Origin: Variovorax sp. DXTD-1 | Lineage (GTDB): Bacteria > Pseudomonadota > Gammaproteobacteria > Burkholderiales > Burkholderiaceae_C | Reading direction: 5' to 3' | DNA: 48,423 nt | Assembly (NCBI RefSeq): GCF_003984625.1 | Contig: NZ_RWKH01000014.1 | Coordinates: forward strand, 112,501 to 160,923 | In this document: one piece after another, positions 16,901 to 23,981 of the stretch | Layout of the letters: the number at the start of each line of letters is the position of its first letter | Position numbering within the stretch: the stretch's first letter is position 1 | Position numbers and translations under genes: made by a program | Notes under the pieces: generated by a model | Database searches by the model: none | Seen by the model: the letters and a program-made list of their open reading frames with translations, nothing else | Told to the model about the DNA's origin: nothing

Positions 16901-17448
16901 GCGTCGCGCTCGGCCAAGGCGTCGGCCTTCTGTTGCAGTTCCGCCTGAATAGCAGATTGCTGCCTTTGAGACAGCGCCGCATCGGCGGTCGCCGGCCTGG
17001 GCAATAGATCGGCGCGGAACTGCAACGAAGCTTCCGGCCGCTCTGCCACCTTGCGCGCATAGTTTCGCGCCAACCAGAAAGCGACATGGAACAGCTCACG
17101 CAATGCCGACGTTGCCTCGGGCGTTGTCACCGGCCGAGCACTGTGCACCGCGTTGTTGCCCAGCTTGCGGATCACGTCCATCTTTGCGTGCAGCGCCGGC
17201 CCGACCAGTTGCTGAAAGCTCGGCTCGTACAGAAAGGCGGCGAGGTCGGCCTTGTAGGGCATGCGCAAACTGCCGCCGTGGCCGCTCTCGGCCTTGAAGA
17301 GCCAGGCGGTGGCCAGTTCCAGCGTTCGGCGGGCGTAGAAGCATGCAGTGCGCGGATCTGCAAGCGCAGCACGTTCGGCACGCTGTGCCTCGGCATGAAG
17401 CTCAGGCCACTCTGTTTGCAGAAAGCCGAAGTTGGAATCTGTCGTCAT
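13993..17448 (-). CDS. hsdR: Type I restriction enzyme subunit R (HsdR)
   Basis: A 1151-residue motor-nuclease subunit that translocates DNA and cleaves unmodified DNA. Domains in order: DUF4145-like N terminus (about 15-140, RRTLELATAWLFKAESG), a coiled coil (about 160-210), the nuclease core FIDYVLW ... ALVEAKR (D266, E281, K283; PD-(D/E)xK pattern), helicase motif I ATGAGKT (395-401), motif II VVDEAHRS (DEAH 492-495), motif III LVGLTATP, motif VI QMVGRGTRL, then an EcoEI-type helical C terminus. All catalytic residues look intact. The start at 17448 overlaps the abiEii stop by four bases (ATGA), so hsdR is translated from the toxin-antitoxin transcript rather than directly after hsdS. That placement is unusual. 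Confidence 0.93.
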   Translation of the reverse strand: MTTDSNFGFLQTEWPELHAEAQRAERAALADPRTACFYARRTLELATAWLFKAESGHGGSLRMPYKADLAAFLYEPSFQQLVGPALHAKMDVIRKLGNNAVHSARPVTTPEATSALRELFHVAFWLARNYARKVAERPEASLQFRADLLPRPATADAALSQRQQSAIQAELQQKADALAERDAQLRDAETRRATLDAELAALRAEVAAAKAANTTQPDTHDYDEAATRDLFIDLLLKEAGWTLADARDREYEVTGMPNQQGNGFIDYVLWGDDGKPLALVEAKRTRRSAKEGEQQAKLYADCLETQFGQRPVMYGTNGYEHWMWDDATSPPRAVQGFHKKDELQLMVQRRTSRKPLAQATINEAIVERYYQHRAIRRIGETFEREQHRKALVVMATGAGKTRTVIALVDLLMRSNWCKRVLFLADRVALVNQAVGAFKTHLPDASPVNLVTEKNTEGRVYLSTYPTMMGLINGGGVGARRFGVGYFDLIVVDEAHRSIYQKYRSIFSYFDSLLVGLTATPKDEIDRNTYGLFDLESGVPTDAYGLDDAIAERYLVPPKAVSVPLKFQRQGIRYDDLSEEEKDQWDALEWDEGGAAPPEEVSAEAVNKWLFNIDTVDKVLELLMTRGHKVAAGDRIGKTIVFAKNQAHAEFIARRFDINYPQYRGTYARIITFKTEYVQSLIDDFSVKDRAPHIAISVDMLDTGIDVPEVVNLVFFKIVRSKAKFWQMVGRGTRLCKDLFAPGQDKTNFLIFDFCQNLEYFGQNLEGTDGAMGEPLGQRLFKARTELLQVLDERLAAGGPRAAEASGAEIAGLTEARIRHDTAAVLHEFVAGMTLDNFVVRPQRRRVEVWSAAEAWKQPSAEDLSDVAAHLSGLPSVVRDDDEDAKRFDMLMLKLQLAQLRVEPEFDRLKKQVRQIAEGLLELNSIPAVREQLVLVEAIAGEDWWQDVTLPMLEQARRKLRILVKLLEKTRRKVVYTDFADELGELTEVELPTGTGAVDFERFRSKAKAFLRAHEDRLALHKLRRNQPLTETDLGELEKMLHEAGGSHGDIARALDLHKSLPGFVRSLVGLDREAATHAFAHLIAGSTMTASQLQFIEEIVQHLTEHGAMPQERLYASPFTDIHSRGPEGVFAPNVVEQLFAALDGLELKTG

Positions 17449-18503
17449 GAAGCCTCCCTCCCCGCGTTGAGCTGTGCTTCGGCCTCGGCGAGACGCTCGA
17501 GCACCTGTTCGAACGCCGGGGGCGTGCTGATGAACATCTGCTGCATCGCCGCGTAGTCCTGCGCCAGCGCAGCACGCCGCGATTCGGCGGGCACCAGGCG
17601 AAAGCTTCCGGCCCGCGCCAGGTCGTAGCGGGCCCAGGCGCGAGGAAATACACGGCCCTTCCAGTCGACCACATGTGCGCACAGCGCCGCATCGGCCAGG
17701 TTGCGCGCCGCATCTTCGCGCTCCAGCAGGCGCGCCATGTCCGAGTAGTGGCGCGCGTAGCGATCCGGCATGGACTGGTCCGGCGGACGGTAGAACTCCG
17801 AGTGCAAGATGGTCGCCTTCTCCCAGAAGGTGCGCTCCAGCACGAGCGTGGTGACCTCGCATTGCCAGTCGTCGAAGAGCGCTGGAAAAGCGTCGGCGAC
17901 CAACGGGCGGATCGGGTAGCGCCCGGTCGGCTGCTGGTCGGTCAGCGTGCCGAGTTCGAGTTTGACCTCGCGCTGGATATAAGCAAAGCCGGTGCGCTCC
18001 TGCGTCGGGTAGCGAAAGTAAATGATGGGTGAGCGCGCCGCCGCATCCACTTCATAGCGCAGCCATGCATCGACATCTTGCGGCGCACCCAGCGCCTCAC
18101 GAATGCGGGCCTCCAGCGCCGGCTGCACGATCTCTTGCGCCTTGGTACCGCACAGTTGCTGCATTTCCAGCACAGCAGCGTCACGGCGCGTGCGACTGCC
18201 CAGCGCGTCGAAGGCCGCGGCATCGGCGCCAACGAAATCCGGCATCAGGCAAAGATCGATGTCCTCTGAAAAGCGATCGATCACGCTGTAGACCTTCGAG
18301 AGCGACGTACCACCTTTGAAGACCAGATGCGGAGCCACCTCGGGCAATGCGAAGAGCACCCCCAGCAGCCAGGTGACCCAAAAGTCCTTTTCCAACATGA
18401 CCTGCTGGCCCGCACGACCCGCAGCGGTCTGCTCGAACGCAAGGGTTCGTCGCTCCGCCGGCAAGGACAGGAATCGACTGGCCAGCGGTGGAGTTGCACT
18501 CAT
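17445..18503 (-). CDS. abiEii: AbiEii/AbiGii-type nucleotidyltransferase toxin
   Basis: A 352-residue protein of the type IV toxin family. The nucleotidyltransferase motif is intact: LVFKGGTSLSKVYSVIDRFS (GGTSLSK 64-70) followed by EDIDL with the catalytic D81 and D83. Further family blocks are LEKDFWVTWLLG (37-48), LVLERTFWEKATILHSE and RYARHYSDM. AbiEii-type toxins transfer nucleotides, in studied relatives onto tRNA, stopping growth; AbiE pairs give abortive phage infection. Both its start (overlapping the abiEi stop, ATGA) and its stop (overlapping the hsdR start, ATGA) are coupled to neighbours. No truncation or missing catalytic residue is visible, so the toxin is probably functional. 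Confidence 0.9.
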   Translation of the reverse strand: MSATPPLASRFLSLPAERRTLAFEQTAAGRAGQQVMLEKDFWVTWLLGVLFALPEVAPHLVFKGGTSLSKVYSVIDRFSEDIDLCLMPDFVGADAAAFDALGSRTRRDAAVLEMQQLCGTKAQEIVQPALEARIREALGAPQDVDAWLRYEVDAAARSPIIYFRYPTQERTGFAYIQREVKLELGTLTDQQPTGRYPIRPLVADAFPALFDDWQCEVTTLVLERTFWEKATILHSEFYRPPDQSMPDRYARHYSDMARLLEREDAARNLADAALCAHVVDWKGRVFPRAWARYDLARAGSFRLVPAESRRAALAQDYAAMQQMFISTPPAFEQVLERLAEAEAQLNAGREAS

Positions 18504-19159
18504 GGTGATGAAGCCGCCTTTTCGGCTGAGGCGTTGTCGCGATCGTCGCGAGCCAGTTCGCGCAGAAGGGGCTGCATCCAGGCCGGGGCCAGCGCAATGT
18601 CTTGAAGGAGCTTTGCGCGCTCGATTGCCGGAATCGTCTGTCGCAGGCGCTGAAGCCGCTCGGAGTTGATGTTCTTGACACCCAAGCTCTTGAAGGCCTG
18701 AATCACCAATCCGCTGAGACGCCCCGCGGCGGCCATGTCACGCGGCGTGGTGCGTTTGAGAGTGATCTGAATCGGGCCCGCCTGCACCGAGCGTGCGGTG
18801 CCGTCGGTCAACAGAACCACCTTGGCGGGCACCTGCTCCGACAAGCCCAACAAATTGGCCGCATAGGCCCCAGTCGGTTGCGTGCGGATGCGGTCCTTTC
18901 CCGCCAGGGCACGCACGACCGCATCGACGGTCGGCCAGAGGGTACCTAACATTTCATCCTGTCGGGGCTTGTCGTACAGACCGCGAGACAGACGGCGCAA
19001 ATTTCCGGCAGTTACCAGCCGCTGCAACGCCTTGTCGATTGCCGCGCGGCTACCGAGACTGGCAAAACTGGCCGGCGTGAACACGGTGCCGCGCGCGGCT
19101 CGCTGCACCCGGCGTGCAAGCTGGGCGTCGATGCTGTGGGCTGATGGGGCACGTGGCAT
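18500..19159 (-). CDS. abiEi: AbiEi-type antitoxin and repressor (DUF6088)
   Basis: A 219-residue protein with an N-terminal winged helix-turn-helix (about 8-70: GTVFTPASFASLG, AIDKALQRLVTAGNLRRLSR, GLYDKP) and a C-terminal domain. The TPASF...ALQRL...L.R..RGLY pattern is typical of DUF6088/AbiEi_4 antitoxins. In type IV systems the antitoxin does not bind the toxin protein; its winged helix represses the operon by binding inverted repeats in the promoter and its C-terminal domain counters toxicity. A perfect 15-bp inverted repeat lies 11-47 bp upstream of the start codon, supporting autoregulation. First gene of a coupled abiEi-abiEii-hsdR unit. Confidence 0.85.
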   Translation of the reverse strand: MPRAPSAHSIDAQLARRVQRAARGTVFTPASFASLGSRAAIDKALQRLVTAGNLRRLSRGLYDKPRQDEMLGTLWPTVDAVVRALAGKDRIRTQPTGAYAANLLGLSEQVPAKVVLLTDGTARSVQAGPIQITLKRTTPRDMAAAGRLSGLVIQAFKSLGVKNINSERLQRLRQTIPAIERAKLLQDIALAPAWMQPLLRELARDDRDNASAEKAASSP

Positions 19160-19502
19160 GAGCAGGTTTTATTTGACCGAAAAATACCACGTTTTTCGGT
19201 CAAATAGAAAGCCCCAGATCATCGAGGATGCGCGCCATTAGCGGTCAAATTCAGGCTGACGGTAGCGCCACCGACGCGGCAATGGTGTCGGCTACGTCTG
19301 CGGGGTGACGCCATCCAGCACATTCACCCGCAGCATCAGCTTGAGTTGAATCAGGTTCGGCGGAAGCTGGCGTTCGAGCACCAACACCGAACGGGCGACC
19401 TTTCCGTTCTGCGACGCGACCCGCAGACTCCGGTTTTCATGAGTCACTGAATACCAAAAAGCAGAGACCCACCTTCAGGCAATCAAAGATCCCATGACAC
19501 CT
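19160..19502. other. 343-bp gap between hsdS and abiEi, with a small ORF
   Basis: The left part holds the abiEi operator region. On the minus strand 19447-19292 there is a 51-codon GTG-start ORF (reading VTHENRSLRVASQNGKVARS, then VLVLERQLPPNLIQLKLMLR, ending DGVTPQT). Its composition is protein-like, but I see no Shine-Dalgarno and recognise no family; it could be a remnant of an earlier gene. The remainder 19448-19502 shows nothing. No hairpin terminator for hsdS was found. Confidence 0.35.
19170..19206 (-). promoter_or_regulatory. Perfect 15-bp inverted repeat, probable AbiEi operator
   Basis: TATTTGACCGAAAAA (19170-19184) and TTTTTCGGTCAAATA (19192-19206) are exact reverse complements separated by seven bases. 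The element is AT-rich in a GC-rich genome and lies just upstream of the abiEi ATG (19159). A third half-site, CGGTCAAAT, is at 19242-19250, in the same orientation as the right arm and 45 bp from it. Each half-site contains TTGACC, which resembles a -35 box on the minus strand, but I find no good -10 at proper spacing. An arrangement of repeated half-sites fits the known autoregulation by AbiEi antitoxins. In mRNA the same bases would form a strong hairpin before the start codon. Confidence 0.75.
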
Positions 19503-21215
19503 TCAAGCTTCAGGCGGAAGCATGTCGGTCATGTATTCGACGGGGATCGGCGCGTTGGCCGGCGTGCGTTCGTATGCGGTGTCGTGCGAGGCCGCCTTGA
19601 CCTGCTCAAAGCTCATGTCGGCGCAGTAGCGGATGGCCCACTCCAGACTCTCGCGCTCGGCATGGCCCAGCTTGCTGAAATCGGCATCGCGCAACGCAAC
19701 CAGCTTGTCCTGCTGGTCATCCTTTGCGCGACGCAGGCCCGCACGCAGCGCCTCGTCATCGAAATCGCTGATCAGCCTCTCGCCGTTCAGAACGCGCGTT
19801 GCATCGTAGGCGGCCTGCGGTACCGGTCCGTACGGCAAGGCGCTGTGCGTCTCGCCATAGATCATCCGACCGTGCTTTTCCAGGTGGCGCTTGTCAGCGA
19901 AGTAAAGCGCCTTGAGCGATTTGTAGTGATGGTGGCGGCCTGCAGGCATCCGCTTGGCGACGAAGATCAGGGCTTCGAGCCCCACGGCGGCTTCCAGAAC
20001 GCAGATATCTTTGGGGCTTGAGGCACGTGTGGGCGGAGTCAATTCACCACGAAAGGCACGATGCTGGAGGGAGGCGAAGAGTTCGTCGAGGCGGGCCAGC
20101 GCGGCGAGATGGATAACTTTAAGTCTCTCGATGGCCCTAATTCGGATCGCAAATTGCTGTTGAGCATCTGGTTGAAAGCTAGGAATTGGCAGGCTACCCA
20201 GCCCCTCCGTGTTGATGTTGTACTGTCCGGCCGAAGTCTTACAGCGAGAGCGTAATGCCCGACGACCTTCGCCATCAGACAGATACCACTGCAGGACGAT
20301 CGGAAGCACACCCCCCGCCTTCAATCTAGCCCGTATTAAGTAAGAGGCGTAAATGAACTCCGCAGCATCAAAGCGAGTGTGTGCCACGGCCGCTTGATCA
20401 AACACCGCGCAGCGGCCTACATAGTCTCGATTGCCATTGGTGCGAACGAACAGCAGATCGCCATTGATCAAGCGCAGTCGCTCGAACTCCGCCATCGAAA
20501 CCGGCACAGTTTTCAGCTCATTCAGATTCAGAGAGCCGCTTGTTACGTTGGGAATGCGCAAAGCGGGATATCCAGTCGAACTGGACTTCTCTGATGTGCC
20601 ATATCGAAATTCGGTGACGAGGTCATCGAGCGATATCCGCTCAGTGTCTTCAAGCGCTGTGTCAAAGATCTCAAGAAACACCGCACGCCCAAGGCTGTCG
20701 AGTTGGGCGATGGCCGCACGGCGTTGGGCTCGGAGGGTTTCGGCTTGGTCGAGGATGGTGGCGATGCGGCGCTGTTCCGTTAGCGGCGGCAGCGGAATCT
20801 CGAAAGACGCCAAGGCTCTGGGGCTCAGCCGCGGCAAATTGGCGCCTGATGCGCGGGCGTTTGCCAGATCGACAATTTCCTGCCGCCGAAGGTAGTGCGA
20901 CAGGTAGTCTCGACTAAGTTTGGCGCCCGGCAGCACGGGAAGAATGTCCGTACTGCAAACACCGGAGAACGTCGGCCGCGCGATCTTGGCTAGATACGGT
21001 CGCAGCTTCCCGTACAGAAGATGCGAAGGTGTAAATCGAAACTTGCTGCTCGCGAGCTCACCGCTTGCGACCTTGCGCACATCAAGAAAATCGCCACCTG
21101 AGACGATATTCTCCAAACCAACGTACAACGTACCGTCTTGAATTTCTGAGGCCTGAATACCGTTGCGCTCAATGTCGGCGACTTCAGACATCGCGACCAA
21201 AGGCCACTTGCTCAC
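19503..21215 (-). CDS. hsdS: Type I specificity subunit HsdS fused to a Panacea (SocA/DUF4065) domain
   Basis: A 570-residue protein, about 150 longer than usual HsdS. Residues 1-145 are target recognition domain 1, 145-190 the first conserved helix (PLPPLTEQRRIATILDQAET), 190-345 target recognition domain 2, and 345-393 the second conserved helix (PIPSFQPDAQQQFAIRI...LFASLQHRAFRGEL). Residues about 406-560 form a Panacea domain: YKSLKALYFADKRHLEKHG, then GETHSALPYGPVPQAAYDA, the hallmark of SocA/DUF4065 antitoxins and adaptors. One uninterrupted frame joins both. HsdS reads the bipartite DNA target for HsdM/HsdR. Start is GTG 21215, overlapping the hsdM stop by four bases (GTGA). The TRD2 segment is lower in GC than its neighbours. 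The role of the Panacea part is unknown. Confidence 0.88.
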   Translation of the reverse strand: MSKWPLVAMSEVADIERNGIQASEIQDGTLYVGLENIVSGGDFLDVRKVASGELASSKFRFTPSHLLYGKLRPYLAKIARPTFSGVCSTDILPVLPGAKLSRDYLSHYLRRQEIVDLANARASGANLPRLSPRALASFEIPLPPLTEQRRIATILDQAETLRAQRRAAIAQLDSLGRAVFLEIFDTALEDTERISLDDLVTEFRYGTSEKSSSTGYPALRIPNVTSGSLNLNELKTVPVSMAEFERLRLINGDLLFVRTNGNRDYVGRCAVFDQAAVAHTRFDAAEFIYASYLIRARLKAGGVLPIVLQWYLSDGEGRRALRSRCKTSAGQYNINTEGLGSLPIPSFQPDAQQQFAIRIRAIERLKVIHLAALARLDELFASLQHRAFRGELTPPTRASSPKDICVLEAAVGLEALIFVAKRMPAGRHHHYKSLKALYFADKRHLEKHGRMIYGETHSALPYGPVPQAAYDATRVLNGERLISDFDDEALRAGLRRAKDDQQDKLVALRDADFSKLGHAERESLEWAIRYCADMSFEQVKAASHDTAYERTPANAPIPVEYMTDMLPPEA

Positions 21216-22774
21216 GTCAACAAGTCCTCAAGTGCCTTCGTTCCGGCCGCAATCTCCGCTTCCAGCCGCTTCAACTCGGCAAGGATTTGAGTCGGCTTGC
21301 GATGCGCGACGCCTGCATGCACCACTTCTCGATAGCGGTTCAAACTCAGGTCGTACCCATTCGCCTCGATATCCGCCTTCGGCACGCAAAAACTCTGCGC
21401 AGTTCGCGGCCGCTTGGTCTCGCTGCCATCGCGCTCGCCCCAGCGTGCCAGCACATCGGGCAGGTTGTTCTTGGCATGAACTTCGTCCGACAGCAGATTG
21501 CGCCCGTCATACGCGGGATTCAGGCCGAGGTCGGCATCAGCCAGCAACGGCTGCCGCTTGTCATCCAGGCTCCAACCGTCGGCCTTCATGTCGTAGAACC
21601 ACACGTGGTCGGTGCCGCCGCTCATGGTTTTGGTGAACAGCAGGATGGCAGTGCTCACGCCGGCGTAGGGCTTGAACACGCCACCGGGCAGGCTGATGAC
21701 GGCATCGAGCTTCTGCTCTTCGACCAGCTTGCGGCGCAGTTCCTTGTGGGCCTTGCTGCTGCCGAAGAGCACACCATCGGGCACGATGACGGCGGCCCGG
21801 CCACCGGTCTTGAGCAGGCGCAGAAAGAGCGCGAGAAACAGCAATTCGGTCTTCTTCGTCTTGACGATCTGCTGCAGATCCTTGGCGGTGTTCTCGTAGT
21901 CCAGGCTGCCGGCGAAGGGCGGGTTGGCGAGAATCAGGCTGTAGGCACCTGCATCGTCGGCATGGCCTTGGGCGAGTGAGTCGCGGTATTGAATGGCCGG
22001 GTGTTCGACGCCGTGCAGCAGCATGTTCATGCTGCCGATGCGCAACATGGTGTTGTCGAAGTCGTAGCCGTGGAACATGCCGCGGTGGAAGTGCGCGTTC
22101 AGCTTGGCGTCGCGCAACGCTTGGGGATGCTGCTCGCGGATGTATTCGCTGGCAGCCACGAGGTAGCCACAGGTGCCCGAGGCCGGATCGCAAATGGTGT
22201 CTTTCGGCATGGGCGCGGTCAGCGCGACCATCAGTTGGATGATGTGGCGCGGCGTTCTGAACTGCCCGTTCTGCCCGGCCGAGGCAATCTTACCGAGCAT
22301 GTACTCGTACAAATCGCCCTTGGTGTCGCGATCGTCCATCGGAATGGTGTCGAGCAGGTCGACCACCTTGGCAAGCAGCGCGGGCGCCGGGATGGTGAAG
22401 CGCGCATCGCGCATGTGATGCGCAAAGGCCGAACTGGCCGCCTCGCCCTCCGATGCGTGCAGGCCACGCAGAAACGGGAACACGTGCTCGCTGAGCACGG
22501 TGAACATCTCGGCCGGAGAAAAGCCCTTGAAGCGCGACCAACGCAGGTCGTCAAAAGGCCGGCCGCGCGCGTCGTTGCCGGCGGGGTAGATGCGCACAGG
22601 CTGCGTCTTGAACCGCACAGCCTTGTTTTCTTCTCGCGTCTGGTCGCTGTCGAGCGCGCGCAGGAAGAGCAGGTAAGTAATCTGCTCGATAACCTCTAGC
22701 GGGTTGGCGATGCCACCGGACCAGAACGCATTCCAGACCTGATCGACCTTGTTTCTCAGCTCACCGGTCAGCAT
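21212..22774 (-). CDS. hsdM: Type I DNA methyltransferase subunit HsdM
   Basis: A 520-residue N6-adenine methyltransferase. The N-terminal HsdM helical domain (LRNKVDQVWNAFWSGG; about 5-140) precedes the catalytic fold with SAM motif I DPASGTCGYLVAA and catalytic motif IV LILANPPFAG (the NPPF form used by type I enzymes). QNGQFRTPRHIIQLMV just before motif I is also conserved. It methylates the target read by HsdS and forms the M2S1 core. The ATG is only 6 bp after the FAH-family stop and its likely Shine-Dalgarno (GGAAG) lies within the last codons of that gene, so hsdM may be co-transcribed or coupled with it. No other promoter region exists in between. Confidence 0.94.
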   Translation of the reverse strand: MLTGELRNKVDQVWNAFWSGGIANPLEVIEQITYLLFLRALDSDQTREENKAVRFKTQPVRIYPAGNDARGRPFDDLRWSRFKGFSPAEMFTVLSEHVFPFLRGLHASEGEAASSAFAHHMRDARFTIPAPALLAKVVDLLDTIPMDDRDTKGDLYEYMLGKIASAGQNGQFRTPRHIIQLMVALTAPMPKDTICDPASGTCGYLVAASEYIREQHPQALRDAKLNAHFHRGMFHGYDFDNTMLRIGSMNMLLHGVEHPAIQYRDSLAQGHADDAGAYSLILANPPFAGSLDYENTAKDLQQIVKTKKTELLFLALFLRLLKTGGRAAVIVPDGVLFGSSKAHKELRRKLVEEQKLDAVISLPGGVFKPYAGVSTAILLFTKTMSGGTDHVWFYDMKADGWSLDDKRQPLLADADLGLNPAYDGRNLLSDEVHAKNNLPDVLARWGERDGSETKRPRTAQSFCVPKADIEANGYDLSLNRYREVVHAGVAHRKPTQILAELKRLEAEIAAGTKALEDLLT

Positions 22775-22780
22775 GGTTTG

Positions 22781-23848
22781 TCAGTCTTCCGAAACTTCTG
22801 ATTGTGAATTCACCAGCGACACCGGCGCCACCTTCGGCCGCCCCGCCACCGACACCACCTCCTGGTCGATCGCGCCGAACAGCGAGCGGCCGTCGAGCCC
22901 CTTCATCTCGATGCGGATCGTGTCGCCGAACTTCATGAACTCGGTCACGGGCTCGCCGCCCTGGATGGTTTCGATGCAGCGCTTCTCGGCAATGCACGAG
23001 TAGCCCTTGGGCCAGTCCATGCGGCCATTCTTTTCCACGCCCTTGTTGCTCACGGTGCCGCTGCCGACGATGCTGCCGGCGCGCACGTTGCGGGTCTTGG
23101 CAATGTGGGCGATGAGCTGGCCGAAGTGAAAAGTCATCTCCGGCCCGGCGTCGCACATGCCGACCTTGCGGCCGTTCCAGCTGCTTTGCAGCGTCAGGTG
23201 CACGCGGCCGTTCTGCCAGGCCTCGCCGATCTCGTCGAGCGTCACGGCCACGGGGCTGAAGGCGGTGGCGGGCTTGCTCTGGAAGAAGCCGAAGCCTTTG
23301 GCCAGCTCGGCCGGAATCAGGTTGCGCAGGCTCACGTCGTTGGCCAGCATCACCAGGCGGATACCGTCGAGCGCCTGGTCGGACGTGGCGCCCATCTTCA
23401 CGTCGCCGGTAATCACCGCAATCTCGGCCTCGAAGTCGATGCCCATGGCTTCGTTCGGCACCACGATGTCGTCGGTCGGGCCCAGGAAGTCGTCGCTGCC
23501 GCCCTGGTACATCAGCGGGTCTTGATAGAAGCTTTCAGGCACTTCGGCGTTGCGCGCCTTGCGCACCAGCTCGACGTGGTTCAGGTACGCCGAACCGTCG
23601 GCCCACTGGTAGGCGCGCGGCAGCGGTGCCATGCACATCGAGGGATCGAACGGAAAGGAATGGCGCGCGCGGCCGTTGTTGACCGCGTCGTACAGGTCCT
23701 GCAGCTGCGGGCTCATGAAGCCCCAGTCGTCCAGCACCTGCTGCAGCCGGCTGGCAATGCCGGTGGCGTAGTGGGCGAGCGTGAGGTCGCGCGAGACGAC
23801 GACGAGCTGGCCGTCGCGCGAGCCGTCCTTCAGGGTGGCGAGTTTCAT
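22781..23848 (-). CDS. Fumarylacetoacetate hydrolase (FAH) family protein
   Basis: A 355-residue cytosolic protein. Seen: an N-terminal FAH subdomain, then the conserved metal-binding part with IDFEAEIAVITGDV (Glu ligands), LANDVSLRNL, GFGFFQSKPATAFSP and the C-terminal GSGTVSNKG and KFGDTIRIEM. FAH-family enzymes cleave C-C bonds in beta-diketone-type intermediates of aromatic degradation (fumarylacetoacetate, acylpyruvates) using Mg or Ca. The C-terminal tail after FGAIDQEVV is about 25 residues (ending NSQSEVSED), which may be longer than in close relatives and abuts the defence island. The exact substrate cannot be told; no homogentisate genes are in the window. Confidence 0.85.
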   Translation of the reverse strand: MKLATLKDGSRDGQLVVVSRDLTLAHYATGIASRLQQVLDDWGFMSPQLQDLYDAVNNGRARHSFPFDPSMCMAPLPRAYQWADGSAYLNHVELVRKARNAEVPESFYQDPLMYQGGSDDFLGPTDDIVVPNEAMGIDFEAEIAVITGDVKMGATSDQALDGIRLVMLANDVSLRNLIPAELAKGFGFFQSKPATAFSPVAVTLDEIGEAWQNGRVHLTLQSSWNGRKVGMCDAGPEMTFHFGQLIAHIAKTRNVRAGSIVGSGTVSNKGVEKNGRMDWPKGYSCIAEKRCIETIQGGEPVTEFMKFGDTIRIEMKGLDGRSLFGAIDQEVVSVAGRPKVAPVSLVNSQSEVSED

Positions 23849-23981
23849 GGTGGCAAATGCGTGATGAAGGACACGGGGCGAACACGAGAGCCGGCGCCGC
23901 GCCCACTAAACTGGGTGAACGGGCGGCAGTGTACCGAGGTGCTCCTGGTGAACCTCGGCGCCGGCGCTCACTCCACACCTC

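Noticed and set aside
13906..22800. Integrase-type attachment sites flanking the defence island
   Set aside because: I compared the sequence near 13906-13992 with that near 22775-22800 and saw no shared direct repeat, tRNA end or integrase gene.
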